From JAPOXR01 sp965221935 (GTDB taxonomy: Bacteria; Pseudomonadota; Alphaproteobacteria; Rhodobacterales; Rhodobacteraceae), in the NCBI GenBank assembly GCA_965221935.1, contig CBDCSZ010000051.1, positions 124,001 through 188,000 on the forward strand: DNA of 64,000 bases. The letters are read 5' to 3'. A program made the translations under genes and the position numbers. The notes below the pieces were generated by a model. It was not told the DNA's origin and searched no databases. It worked only from the letters and a program-made list of their open reading frames with translations. Numbering within the stretch: position 1 is the stretch's first letter; each line of letters begins with the position of its first letter. Positions 45,184 through 53,469 of this stretch are shown here, piece after piece.

Positions 45184-46040
45184 GCGACAGCGCGCTCGCC
45201 TGCATGACGCAGGAAGAGCGGGTCGAAGCCTTGGGAATGACAACGGAACAGCTGACCGGCCGTTCCATGGTGATGGAGTTCGACCTCGATGCCGAGCCCA
45301 ACCTTGCCTATCCGTGGGCGCCTGATGTTGACTACAACAGGCGAACCGAGATCGACGCCGACGGGCTGACCGTCACCGAAGCCAATATTCAGATCAGAAA
45401 ACTGATGGAGAACGGCTACGGCACGATCGTGGTGCACAATCCGCGCGGCAAACACGGGCTGGGTGTCGGTGTGCTGAACCGGCTCAATCTCATTTTTGAG
45501 GGGTCGCTCGGATATTTTGGGGTCGGACTGATCGACGGGCCGAACGTCCGCATCAACGGACGTGTTGGATGGTCATGCGGCGAAAACATGATGGCCGGCA
45601 CCATTATTGTCGAAAAAAACGCCGGTTCGACTTTTGGCGCCGCAATCCGCGGCGGCGACCTGGTGTGCAAAGGGTCGGTGGGCTCGCGCACCGGCATCGA
45701 TATGAAGGGGGGCACCATTATCGTCGGCGGCGACACCGGCGCGCTGTCCGGTTTCATGATGCAGCGCGGCCGCATGGTCGTGTGCGGCAACGCCGGCAAG
45801 AATCTCGGCGACTCGATGTATGACGGCACGATTTTCATTGGCGGATCCATTCGCAGTTTGGGCGTGGATGCGGTTGAGGCGGAGCTGACGGAACTCGACC
45901 GCAGCTGGCTCCGCCGCAAACTCGGCCTCTACGGCCTGGTTCCGGAACAGGGTGTGGAGCATTTCACCAAGGTGGTCGCCGGTCGGCAGCTGTGGAACTA
46001 CGACAATCTCGAACCGGCAGAAAAGAAACTGATTCTCTAG
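45171..46040 (+). CDS. glxC: GlxC, glutamate synthase C-terminal beta-helix subunit
   Basis: 289 residues, about 50 longer than MgsB at the N-terminus (SALACMTQEERVEALGMTTE, a small helical extension). The remainder is the GXGXG beta-helix: GWSCGENMMAGTIIVEKNA, AIRGGDLVCKGSVGSRTGID, MKGGTIIVGGDTGALSGFMM, GNAGKNLGDSMYDGTIFIGG. Structural subunit linking GlxB and GlxD. Overlaps the end of glxB. Confidence 0.87.
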   Translation: MAGVSDSALACMTQEERVEALGMTTEQLTGRSMVMEFDLDAEPNLAYPWAPDVDYNRRTEIDADGLTVTEANIQIRKLMENGYGTIVVHNPRGKHGLGVGVLNRLNLIFEGSLGYFGVGLIDGPNVRINGRVGWSCGENMMAGTIIVEKNAGSTFGAAIRGGDLVCKGSVGSRTGIDMKGGTIIVGGDTGALSGFMMQRGRMVVCGNAGKNLGDSMYDGTIFIGGSIRSLGVDAVEAELTELDRSWLRRKLGLYGLVPEQGVEHFTKVVAGRQLWNYDNLEPAEKKLIL

Positions 46041-46060
46041 GCCGCAAAAGGACATTTGAC

Positions 46061-47425
46061 ATGCCCGACGGCAACATGAACCCGAAACCGCCGCTGAGCC
46101 GCGATGTCAACCGTCTCGGCTCGTCCTTTGTTTTCCCGCCGGCGGTGATCGACGATATTCACATCAAATCCGAGCTCGGCCGCTATCGGATGCGCGGTTT
46201 TTCGCTGTTCAAGAAAATTCCGCATTGGGACGACCTGACCTTTCTTCCCGGCACGCTGACCCGGTTTGTCATTGAGGGCTACCGTGAGAAGTGCCTGACC
46301 AAAACGGTGATCGGTCCGCGCGCCAAAAGGCCGCTCGAGCTTGAAATCCCGGTTTATGTGACCGGCATGAGTTTCGGCGCCCTGTCGTACGAAGCGAAAA
46401 CCGCCCTGGCGCGCGGCGCCACCATGGCCGGAACGGCGACATGTTCCGGCGAGGGCGGCATGATCCCGGATGAGCGCCGCTATTCGTCGAAGTGGTTCTA
46501 TCAATGCATCCAGTCGCGTTACGGTTTCAGCCCGCACCATCTGGTGCTGGCCGACGGCTGCGAGTTCTTCATCGGTCAGGGATGCAAAGTCGGACTCGGC
46601 GGTCACCTGATGGGACAGAAAGTCACCGATCAGGTCGCCGAGATGCGGTCGCTGCCGGCCGGCATCGACCAGCGCTCGCCGGCGCGGCACCCCGACTGGC
46701 TCGGCCCTGACGATCTGGCGCTGAAAATCCTGGAGATCCGCGAAGTCACCGACTGGCAGATCCCAATCCAGCTGAAACTGGGCGCGGCGCGGGTCTACGA
46801 CGATGTGCGCATGGCGGTGAAATGCAACCCGGACTCCATCTATATCGACGGCATGGAAGGGGGCACCGGCGCCGGGCCGCACCTGGCGACCGAAGAGACC
46901 GGCGTGCCTGGCATCGCCGCCATCCGGCAAGCGCGCAAAGCGATTGACGATCTTGGCATGCGCGGCCAGATCAGCCTCGTCTATGCCGGCGGCATCCGCA
47001 ACGGAGCGGACGTCGCCAAGGCCATTGCCCTCGGCGCCGAGGCCATCGCTCTTGGCCATTCGGTGATGATGGCGCTGAACTGCAACAAGGATATTCCGGA
47101 AGCCAACTATCCCGAAGAAATGGGTGTGGAGCCGGGCCACTGCTATCACTGCCACTCCGGCCGCTGCCCGGTCGGCGTTGCCACCCAGGATCCGGCGCTG
47201 CGCTCGCGGCTTGATCCCGACGAGGCGGCCGAGAGGGTGTACAACTTCCTGCACACGCTGACGATCGAGGCGCAGATGTTCGCCCGCGCCTGCGGCAAGA
47301 CCAACGTGCATTCGCTTGAGCCGGAGGATCTGGCGGCGCTGACCATGGAAGCCTCGGCCATGGCCGGGGTTCCGCTGGCCGGCACCAGCCACACCGTCGG
47401 TGTCGAAGACTATCACCATCTGTGA
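46061..47425 (+). CDS. glxD: GlxD, FMN- and Fe-S-binding glutamate synthase-like subunit
   Basis: 454 residues from ATG 46061. FMN barrel motifs: VYVTGMSFGALSYEAKTALA, ATCSGEGGMIPDERRYSSKW, GQGCKVGLGGHLMGQKV, DSIYIDGMEGGTGAGPHLAT, YAGGIRNGADVAKAIALGAE. The cysteine loop GHCYHCHSGRCPVGVATQDP has Cys361, Cys364 and Cys369, spaced for the 3Fe-4S cluster of glutamate synthases. So unlike MgsC this paralogue should carry both FMN and Fe-S. GlxBCD together resemble the large subunit of glutamate synthase split into three chains. In this operon it probably transfers an amine or alkylamine from a glutamyl-amide to a 2-oxoacid. Confidence 0.88.
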   Translation: MPDGNMNPKPPLSRDVNRLGSSFVFPPAVIDDIHIKSELGRYRMRGFSLFKKIPHWDDLTFLPGTLTRFVIEGYREKCLTKTVIGPRAKRPLELEIPVYVTGMSFGALSYEAKTALARGATMAGTATCSGEGGMIPDERRYSSKWFYQCIQSRYGFSPHHLVLADGCEFFIGQGCKVGLGGHLMGQKVTDQVAEMRSLPAGIDQRSPARHPDWLGPDDLALKILEIREVTDWQIPIQLKLGAARVYDDVRMAVKCNPDSIYIDGMEGGTGAGPHLATEETGVPGIAAIRQARKAIDDLGMRGQISLVYAGGIRNGADVAKAIALGAEAIALGHSVMMALNCNKDIPEANYPEEMGVEPGHCYHCHSGRCPVGVATQDPALRSRLDPDEAAERVYNFLHTLTIEAQMFARACGKTNVHSLEPEDLAALTMEASAMAGVPLAGTSHTVGVEDYHHL

Positions 47426-47435
47426 GGATTGGGTT

Positions 47436-47849
47436 ATGGCTGGAACCAAATACAGAGGCACCGAGATCGCGGATGTCGATCAGTTCCTGAAGGATGCGGC
47501 AGGCCTCGGGTCGGAGCGCGAAGTCGAAATCGGGCAGCATATCGGCTACCGCTACGATGTGAATCTGGTGCCGGATTACAGCCGGATGACGCCGTTCCTT
47601 TCGCGCTATGTCGAATTCATGGGCTGGGACGATCTGAATTGGCTGGAAGATGTGCATATGGGCTACGAAGACGGCAAGCCCGCGGTTTTTGACCGCAACA
47701 TCAATGGCTGGGTCCGGATTCCTGACACGATCGAGTTGCCGGACAACCAGCATGACCGCGACATGATCGCGCGCGAATTGCTGCTCAAGTTTCAGATGTC
47801 GGAACGCCACCCGCTCGTGGCCCTGCGCAAAGCCTACAAGAAGTTTTGA
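47436..47849 (+). CDS. Unknown 137-residue protein in the glx-TMAO operon
   Basis: From ATG 47436, 10 bases after glxD. The sequence is acidic and aromatic-rich (GQHIGYRYDVNLVPDYSRMT, FLSRYVEFMGWDDLNWLEDV, PAVFDRNINGWVRIPDTIEL), ending in a basic tail (VALRKAYKKF). No signal peptide, membrane span, cysteine cluster or recognised domain. Tight spacing and strand place it firmly in the operon, between the glxBCD enzyme and a nitrilase. It may be an accessory subunit of the GlxBCD complex; function unknown. Confidence 0.65.
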   Translation: MAGTKYRGTEIADVDQFLKDAAGLGSEREVEIGQHIGYRYDVNLVPDYSRMTPFLSRYVEFMGWDDLNWLEDVHMGYEDGKPAVFDRNINGWVRIPDTIELPDNQHDRDMIARELLLKFQMSERHPLVALRKAYKKF

Positions 47850-47853
47850 CGAA

Positions 47854-48699
47854 GTGACCCGCGCCTTCCGTTTTTCCTGCCTGCAGACACGGCCGCAGCC
47901 GGACTTCAAATCCGCGATGGCCGAAGCCGACGGGCTGCTGCGGCGGGCGCGCGACGCCGGCGCGGAGTTCATTGGGCTTCCGGAATATTGCGGCGGCCTC
48001 GCCGGCGATGGCCCGAGAATCGTGCCGCCCTGTGCTCCCGAGAGCGGCCATCCGGTCCTGGAAATGCTGCGCGGTTTTGCCGCCGACAGCAAGTGCTGGC
48101 TTCTGGTGGGTTCGATTGCGGTCGAGGCGGCCGACGGCCGAATCCTGAACCGGGGCTATGTCGTCGATGCCACAGGCGGGATCCGCGCCCGCTACGACAA
48201 GATCCACATGTTCGATATCCAGCTTTCGCAACAGCAGATTTACCGCGAGAGCGCGGCGGTCTGTCCGGGCGCCGAAGCGGTGGTCGCGGCGACGCCGTTT
48301 GCCGCTGTCGGCATGACAATCTGTTATGATTTGCGGTTTCCCGCCCTTTACCGCGCGCTTTCCCAGGCCGGCGCTGAAATCCTTGCCGTTCCAGCGGCGT
48401 TCACCCAGACCACCGGCGAAGCGCATTGGCATGTTCTGAACCGGGCGCGGGCGATAGAGAACGGATGCTATGTTGTCTCGCCCTGCGCCACCGGCCCGGT
48501 TCCCGGAGGCGGCGCCTGTTTCGGGCACTCGCTGATTGTCGATCCCTGGGGGCGGGTGGTCGCCGACGGCGGCCAGGAAACTGGCGTCATCACCGCCGAA
48601 ATCGACCTCGACGCCGTTGCCGAGGCGCGCCGCAAGATCCCCAGCCTGGCTCACGACAGGGCGTTCAAGCCACCGGCAGCGCCCCGGCGGGCGGCATGA
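47854..48699 (+). CDS. Carbon-nitrogen hydrolase (nitrilase superfamily, Nit2/omega-amidase-like)
   Basis: 281 residues from GTG 47854. The Glu-Lys-Cys triad is complete: Glu in FIGLPEYCGGLAGDG, Lys in IRARYDKIHMFDIQLSQQ, and Cys in AVGMTICYDLRFPALYRAL. GEAHWHVLNRARAIENGCYV and GHSLIVDPWGRVVADGG are typical of the Nit2 branch. Such enzymes hydrolyse omega-amides such as 2-oxoglutaramate. In this operon that fits removal of an amide produced by transamination of a glutamyl-amide or glutamine. The ATGA at its end overlaps the next gene. Confidence 0.87.
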   Translation: MTRAFRFSCLQTRPQPDFKSAMAEADGLLRRARDAGAEFIGLPEYCGGLAGDGPRIVPPCAPESGHPVLEMLRGFAADSKCWLLVGSIAVEAADGRILNRGYVVDATGGIRARYDKIHMFDIQLSQQQIYRESAAVCPGAEAVVAATPFAAVGMTICYDLRFPALYRALSQAGAEILAVPAAFTQTTGEAHWHVLNRARAIENGCYVVSPCATGPVPGGGACFGHSLIVDPWGRVVADGGQETGVITAEIDLDAVAEARRKIPSLAHDRAFKPPAAPRRAA

Positions 48700-49271
48700 C
48701 CGAAGCGTCAAGACCCTACGGGCGCGGCAGGCGGGAAGCGTTTCTCGGCTGGCAGTGCCGGGCCCGCCGGAGCGCCATGCGCCAAACGGGCGGGCGGCCG
48801 AACGGTGCGGTGACGCCGACTCTGACATTTGCCGGCGAGGACCCTTCCGGCCAGCCCGTGGTCACGGTTCTTTGCCGCCGGCCGGATTGCTCGGTGACCC
48901 CCGAACTCAAGCATATGGCGAAACGGTCGCAGGATCCGGCGGAGCGCCGCGAACAGGCAGTGCGGTTTTTCGCCGCCGGGTATTTCAGCTCGTGGCGCGA
49001 TTTTTCTGACATTCTCACCGCTGCATTCGAACCAGGTTCGCCGACCGCGCGGCGTATCGCCGAGACCGGTGAATGCCGCCTTGAATTCGACGCGCTTGCA
49101 CACAGATTTGGCCTTCAATGCCGGGCCGGGAGGCTTGGCAGCGAGCATCCGCTCAGGGCCGCCACCTGGTGGCACAACCATCTTTTCAATCCCGCACTTC
49201 ATCCGCAGGCCGAAATCATCGGCTTCGAGCCCGACTGGCAGCGCTCACAGGGCGCGGCCCCGGCGGCATGA
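48696..49271 (+). CDS. Unknown 191-residue protein in the TMAO operon
   Basis: Starts at the ATG overlapping the nitrilase stop. Basic N-terminus (RPYGRGRREAFLGWQCRARR), then LTFAGEDPSGQPVVTVLCRR, ELKHMAKRSQDPAERREQAV, FFAAGYFSSWRDFSDILTAA and a tryptophan-rich end (PLRAATWWHNHLFNPALHPQ). No recognised fold, export signal or membrane segment. It is the last gene before a 179-base gap and tmoX, so it closes the glx half of the operon. Function unknown; the coupling argues for a role with the nitrilase. Confidence 0.65.
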   Translation: MTEASRPYGRGRREAFLGWQCRARRSAMRQTGGRPNGAVTPTLTFAGEDPSGQPVVTVLCRRPDCSVTPELKHMAKRSQDPAERREQAVRFFAAGYFSSWRDFSDILTAAFEPGSPTARRIAETGECRLEFDALAHRFGLQCRAGRLGSEHPLRAATWWHNHLFNPALHPQAEIIGFEPDWQRSQGAAPAA

Positions 49272-49450
49272 ACCAGGGAACACAGCAATGTGGCAAAGGC
49301 CGCCTCCGCCAGATTCAGGCGGCGGTTGCCACGAAGCGCGCCGAGGGGCGCGCCGACGACCGCCCGTCCCGGCAACCGCAGTTGCGGCCGGGAAACGGCG
49401 GCACGGAAACGGCCAGTTTCATCGCAAACGCAACACAAGGAGCATTAAGG

Positions 49451-50401
49451 ATGAGAAATCTTGTAAAGTGGGCAGCGGCTGGCGCAGTCGCGGCCGCACC
49501 GGCGGCAGTCGTCGCCCAGGACAGCAGCGATCCCATCATTTTGGCGACGCACAACTGGTCAAGCCAGATCGTGATGACGCACATGGTGGCGCAGATGTTT
49601 GAAATGAACGGCAACAATGCCGAGCTGGTGTCGACCGACTCGCAGGCCGTTTACGAATCGATCCGCCTCGGCGATGTCAGCGCTGAGCTGGAAGTCTGGG
49701 AAGGCGCGTTTGGCGTGGCGTTCTCAGAAGCCCTCGCCAAGGGCGGGATCCATGACGCCGGCGACCACAATGCGGTGACCCGCGAAGACTGGTGGTATCC
49801 TTTGTGGACCAAGGATGCCTGCCCGGGCCTTCCCAGCTGGGAAGCTCTGAATGGCTGCGCCAGTCTGTTCACAACACCGGAAACCGGCGACAAGGGCCGT
49901 TTTCTCGGCGGTCCGGTGGACTGGCTTAAGCACGACGCCGAACGGGTCGAAGCCCTCGGCATGGATTTTGTCGTGGTCAACGCCGGTTCAGCCGCGGCGC
50001 TCTGGGCGGAAGTCGCCAGCGCCGAACCGACACAGCGCCCGGTTGTTATCTTCAACTGGACACCGAACTTCGCTGAGGCGGTTTGGCCCGGTGAATTCGT
50101 TGAATTCCCCGAGTATTTTGAAGGTTGCAAAGATGACGCCTCGCTCGGCCCGAACCCGAACGCCACATATGACTGCGGCAATCCTGCGACTGGCTATCTG
50201 AAGAAAGCCGCGTGGGACGGCATGCCGGAAAAATGGCCGTCGGCGTACAATCTTCTGACCAAGATTTCTTTCACCAATGCGCAGATTGCGGAAATGGCCA
50301 AGCTCGTCGATATCGACGAAATGGAGCCGGAAGACGCAGCCGCGGCATGGCTGGAAGCCAACGAAGACATCTGGAAAGATTGGTTTGAAGGCACAAGCTG
50401 A
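49451..50401 (+). CDS. tmoX: TMAO/betaine-type ABC transporter substrate-binding protein
   Basis: 316 residues with a signal peptide (MRNLVKWAAAGAVAAAPAAV-VAQD, cleavage near residue 22). OpuAC/ProX-like fold: DPIILATHNWSSQIVMTHMV, DSQAVYESIRLGDVSAELEV, WEGAFGVAFSEALAKGG, VIFNWTPNFAEAVWPGEF. The tryptophans in these loops are the usual trimethylammonium box; cysteines in DACPGLP/NGCAS and EGCKDD/YDCGN may form disulphides. A strong AAGGAG ribosome site precedes the ATG. I name it tmoX, not proX, because tmoV, tmoW and tdm follow directly. Ligand choice between TMAO and glycine betaine cannot be proven from sequence alone. Confidence 0.82.
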   Translation: MRNLVKWAAAGAVAAAPAAVVAQDSSDPIILATHNWSSQIVMTHMVAQMFEMNGNNAELVSTDSQAVYESIRLGDVSAELEVWEGAFGVAFSEALAKGGIHDAGDHNAVTREDWWYPLWTKDACPGLPSWEALNGCASLFTTPETGDKGRFLGGPVDWLKHDAERVEALGMDFVVVNAGSAAALWAEVASAEPTQRPVVIFNWTPNFAEAVWPGEFVEFPEYFEGCKDDASLGPNPNATYDCGNPATGYLKKAAWDGMPEKWPSAYNLLTKISFTNAQIAEMAKLVDIDEMEPEDAAAAWLEANEDIWKDWFEGTS

Positions 50402-50423
50402 GCCTGTTAACGTCAATCAGCGA

Positions 50424-50451
50424 CCGCTCCGGCCGGATCCGGCCGGAGCGG
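50424..50451 (+). promoter_or_regulatory. Perfect 28-bp palindrome between tmoX and tmoV
   Basis: CCGCTCCGGCCG, GATC, CGGCCGGAGCGG: a 12-bp perfect stem with loop GATC, 22 bases after the tmoX stop and four bases before the tmoV ATG. Such hairpins after a binding-protein gene commonly protect the 3' end of its mRNA and lower expression of downstream transporter genes. The tmoV ribosome-binding region would be partly hidden in the stem. Confidence 0.7.
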
Positions 50452-50455
50452 ACAA

Positions 50456-51508
50456 ATGGGGGAAGCGGTCGCAATGGCAAACGGCGGCGAGTCGGTCATT
50501 TCCTGCCGGAATGTCTGGAAACTGTTCGGCAACGATCCACAGCGCTATTTCGGAACCATTTCCGCCGATCACAGTTACGAAGACATTCAGAATGACGGCT
50601 ACATAGCCGCCGTCCGCGACGCATCGCTGGAAATCTCCCAGGGCGAGATGCTGGTCATCATGGGGCTCTCCGGCTCCGGCAAGTCAACGCTGGTCCGCTG
50701 CCTGTCCCGTCTTCTGGAAATCACCGCTGGCGAGGTCATTGTCGAAGGCAGCGATATCTCTTCTCTTTCGGAGAAGGATCTGATCGAGCTGCGCCGCAGC
50801 AAGATGGGCATGGTGTTCCAGAGTTTTGGTCTGCTGCCGCACCGGACGGTGCTAAACAATGTCGCCTTTCCTCTGGAAATGCGCGGCCAGGACCGCAGCG
50901 AGCGGCGCCAGCGGGCGCTGGAAATGATTGAGCTTGTCGGGCTTTCGGGGCGCGAGGATTACTATCCGCGGGAACTTTCCGGCGGTCAGCAGCAGCGGGT
51001 CGGAATTGCCCGTTCGCTCGCCATCGAGCCGGACATCTGGTTTCTGGACGAGCCGTTTTCGGCCCTCGATCCCCTGATCCGCCGCGAGATGCAGGACGAG
51101 TTTCTGCGCCTGCAGGAAATGCTCGGAAAAACGATCGTTTTCATCACCCACGATTTTGACGAGGCCCTGCGGCTGGCTGACCGCATTGCGATCATGAAAG
51201 ACGGTCTGATTGAGCAATGCGACCGGCCCGATCAGATCGTGCTCAATCCAGCCACCCCGTATGTCTCGAAATTCACCGAGGAAATCGAAAAATCGCGCGT
51301 GGTCCACGCCGCCTTTCTGGCGGATGAAGTGACCGGCGACATCCCCGAAGGCGAGCCGGTCGCGGCGTCGGCCACCGTGCGCGAACTGGCGCGCCGGCTT
51401 GTCAACGACCCGCAGCCGCATCTTCCGGTCGCGGATGAGAGCGGCGCCGTCATCGGCTTGCTGAATCGGCAGTCGGCGCTTGAGCTTCTCTTTGGAGAGC
51501 GGAGGTGA
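50456..51508 (+). CDS. tmoV: TMAO ABC transporter ATPase
   Basis: 350 residues. Walker A VIMGLSGSGKSTLVRC, Q-loop VFQSFGLLPHRTVLNN, signature RELSGGQQQRVGIARSLAIE, Walker B PDIWFLDEPFSALDP, H-loop TIVFITHDFDEALRLADR. The LPHRTVLxNVAFPLEMRG wording is that of the ProV/OpuAA family. The C-terminal extension (~residues 270-350) has a CBS-like pattern (ATVRELARRLVNDPQPHLPV, GAVIGLLNRQSALELLFG), which in betaine importers senses ionic strength. The GTGA at its end couples it to tmoW. An ATG at 50474 is an alternative start. Confidence 0.88.
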   Translation: MGEAVAMANGGESVISCRNVWKLFGNDPQRYFGTISADHSYEDIQNDGYIAAVRDASLEISQGEMLVIMGLSGSGKSTLVRCLSRLLEITAGEVIVEGSDISSLSEKDLIELRRSKMGMVFQSFGLLPHRTVLNNVAFPLEMRGQDRSERRQRALEMIELVGLSGREDYYPRELSGGQQQRVGIARSLAIEPDIWFLDEPFSALDPLIRREMQDEFLRLQEMLGKTIVFITHDFDEALRLADRIAIMKDGLIEQCDRPDQIVLNPATPYVSKFTEEIEKSRVVHAAFLADEVTGDIPEGEPVAASATVRELARRLVNDPQPHLPVADESGAVIGLLNRQSALELLFGERR

Positions 51509-53469
51509 CCGCCGCGGCAGGGGACGCAGGCTCATTTCATCGCGTTCCCCCCCGGATCCGGCAGGGACAGCTGCTGCTTCTCACAGCGGCCCTGATCGCC
51601 CTCTTTAAATTCGCGCTTCCAGACTTCCTGATCAGGCCGCCTGACTGGCTCGTGTGGCCTTTTGCGGATTGGATCAACTGGCTGTTTGTCTTCATCAAGG
51701 ATGATTTGGGCTTCATGCACGTCACGCGGGCATTCGCCGCCGGCGTCGAGTGGCTGTTGGATGTGACCGCGAACCTGCTTTACGGCCGCAACCGCTGGCC
51801 GCGCATCGGTCCGCTTCCCTGGACCTTCATCGCCATAACCGCCGCGGTGATCGGATATTGGCTCAACGGCTGGCGGCTTTCCCTGCTGTCGGGCGGCACT
51901 TTTGTCTGGATCGCGGTGATGGGGCAGTGGAAATGGGCGATGGAAACCCTTTCCGTCATCATCGTTGCCGCTCCGATCGCAGTCTTGACCGGACTGCTCC
52001 TCGGCGTCTTGGCATGGCGCCACAAATGGGCGGAACGGGTTCTGAACCCGCTGCTCAATATTGCCCAGTCGCTGCCGCACTTTGCCTATATGATCCCGGT
52101 GGTGGTGTTCATTGGCGTCGGCCCGAAGTCCGGGGCGATTGTCACGATTGTTTTCGCGACGCCGCCAATGGTCCGCATGACCCTGCTGGGACTGAAGAAA
52201 GTCGCCGGCGAGATCGCCGAGAGCGGCAAAATGTGCGGCGCCAACGGGTTTCAGCTGCTGTGGCAGGTGCGCGTGCCGTCGGCGCGAACCGAGATTCTGG
52301 TCGGCATCAATCAGGTCATCATGCAGTGCCTGGCGATGGTTGTGCTGGCGAGCTTCATCGGCATGCCCGGCCTCGGCCAGAAGCTTCTGCAGCTCCTCCA
52401 GGCCCTGAAGATCGGGCGTTCGATTGAAATCGGCATTTCCATTGTGCTGATCGCGATCATGCTTGACCAGTGTTCGAAAGCCTGGGTGGTCAAGGAGCCG
52501 GTGCACTTTGAAAGGACCACCCCGTGGCACCAGCGATACCGTTTGCTGCTTGTCTGGGCCGCGCTGTCCTGTCTTGCGATTGCCCTCGCCAGTGTCTGGC
52601 CGATCGCTGATCAAATCAAACGCACACAGGCTCTGACGGCGTACAAGGAAATCGACGCCCTCGTGAAGTGGTTTGTCATTCTCGCCGATCCGGTCACGCA
52701 GTGGCTGCGCGGTTTTCTGATACTCTATGTGCTGATTCCGATGCGCGACGCCTATCTGTGGCTGCCGTTCACAGCCGTGCTCGCTTTTGCCGCCGGGGTC
52801 GGCTGGGTGGTCGGTTCCCTGCGTTCGGCGCTTGTCTGCGTCGCATTTGTCGGCCTGATCGCCATGTCAGGCTGGTGGGACCGGGCGATGATCACCACCT
52901 ACATGGTGACTTTCGCCGTCTTGATTGTTGTGATCATCGGCCTGCCGCTCGGAATCTGGGCATCGCGTTCATCCGCGCGCTCACGGCTGATCCTGCTGGT
53001 CTGCGACACCGCGCAGACTTTCCCGAGTTTCATCTACCTGATTCCGGTGGTGATGCTGTTCGGCGTCAATGATGTCGCGGCGATCGGCGCAGTGATCGGG
53101 TTCGGCCTTGTTCCGATGACCCGCTACACCATTGAGGGGCTGCGGGCGGTGCCGCCGGAAATCGACGAAGCCGCGGATATGAGCGGGGCGACATTCCGGC
53201 AGAAGCTGTGGAAGGTGCGTTTCCCGCTGGCCCTGCCGACGATTGCCGTCGGTCTCAACCAGACGGTGCTGTTTTCCTTGTTCATGGTGATCATCGCCGC
53301 CTTCATCGGCACCCAGGATCTCGGCCAGGAAATGCAGCGGGCGCTGTCTTCGACCGATGTCGGCAAGGGGCTGGTGCTGGGGCTTTGTGTCGCCTTTATC
53401 GGGCTGCTCGTCGACCATTTGATTTTGACATGGTCGGCGCGCCGCAAACAGGCGCTGGGGATTGAGTGA
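51505..53469 (+). CDS. tmoW: TMAO ABC transporter permease, two fused BPD_transp_1 domains
   Basis: 654 residues, roughly twice a normal ProW. The first permease domain spans ~140-340 with the EAA loop GLKKVAGEIAESGKMCGANG-FQLLWQVRVP. The second spans ~455-640 with GLRAVPPEIDEAADMSGATF-RQKLWKVRFPLALP. Both halves share a QSLPHFAYMIPVVVFIGVG / QTFPSFIYLIPVVMLFGVN helix, showing internal duplication. Twelve or more hydrophobic spans are visible. A fused dimer would form the whole channel in one chain. Starts at a GTG overlapping the tmoV stop; its TGA overlaps the tdm ATG by one base. Confidence 0.88.
   Translation: MTAAAGDAGSFHRVPPRIRQGQLLLLTAALIALFKFALPDFLIRPPDWLVWPFADWINWLFVFIKDDLGFMHVTRAFAAGVEWLLDVTANLLYGRNRWPRIGPLPWTFIAITAAVIGYWLNGWRLSLLSGGTFVWIAVMGQWKWAMETLSVIIVAAPIAVLTGLLLGVLAWRHKWAERVLNPLLNIAQSLPHFAYMIPVVVFIGVGPKSGAIVTIVFATPPMVRMTLLGLKKVAGEIAESGKMCGANGFQLLWQVRVPSARTEILVGINQVIMQCLAMVVLASFIGMPGLGQKLLQLLQALKIGRSIEIGISIVLIAIMLDQCSKAWVVKEPVHFERTTPWHQRYRLLLVWAALSCLAIALASVWPIADQIKRTQALTAYKEIDALVKWFVILADPVTQWLRGFLILYVLIPMRDAYLWLPFTAVLAFAAGVGWVVGSLRSALVCVAFVGLIAMSGWWDRAMITTYMVTFAVLIVVIIGLPLGIWASRSSARSRLILLVCDTAQTFPSFIYLIPVVMLFGVNDVAAIGAVIGFGLVPMTRYTIEGLRAVPPEIDEAADMSGATFRQKLWKVRFPLALPTIAVGLNQTVLFSLFMVIIAAFIGTQDLGQEMQRALSSTDVGKGLVLGLCVAFIGLLVDHLILTWSARRKQALGIE

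Noticed and set aside
46037..47461. 474-residue minus-strand open frame
   Set aside because: Shadow of glxD; no recognisable motif, while the plus strand is plainly coding.
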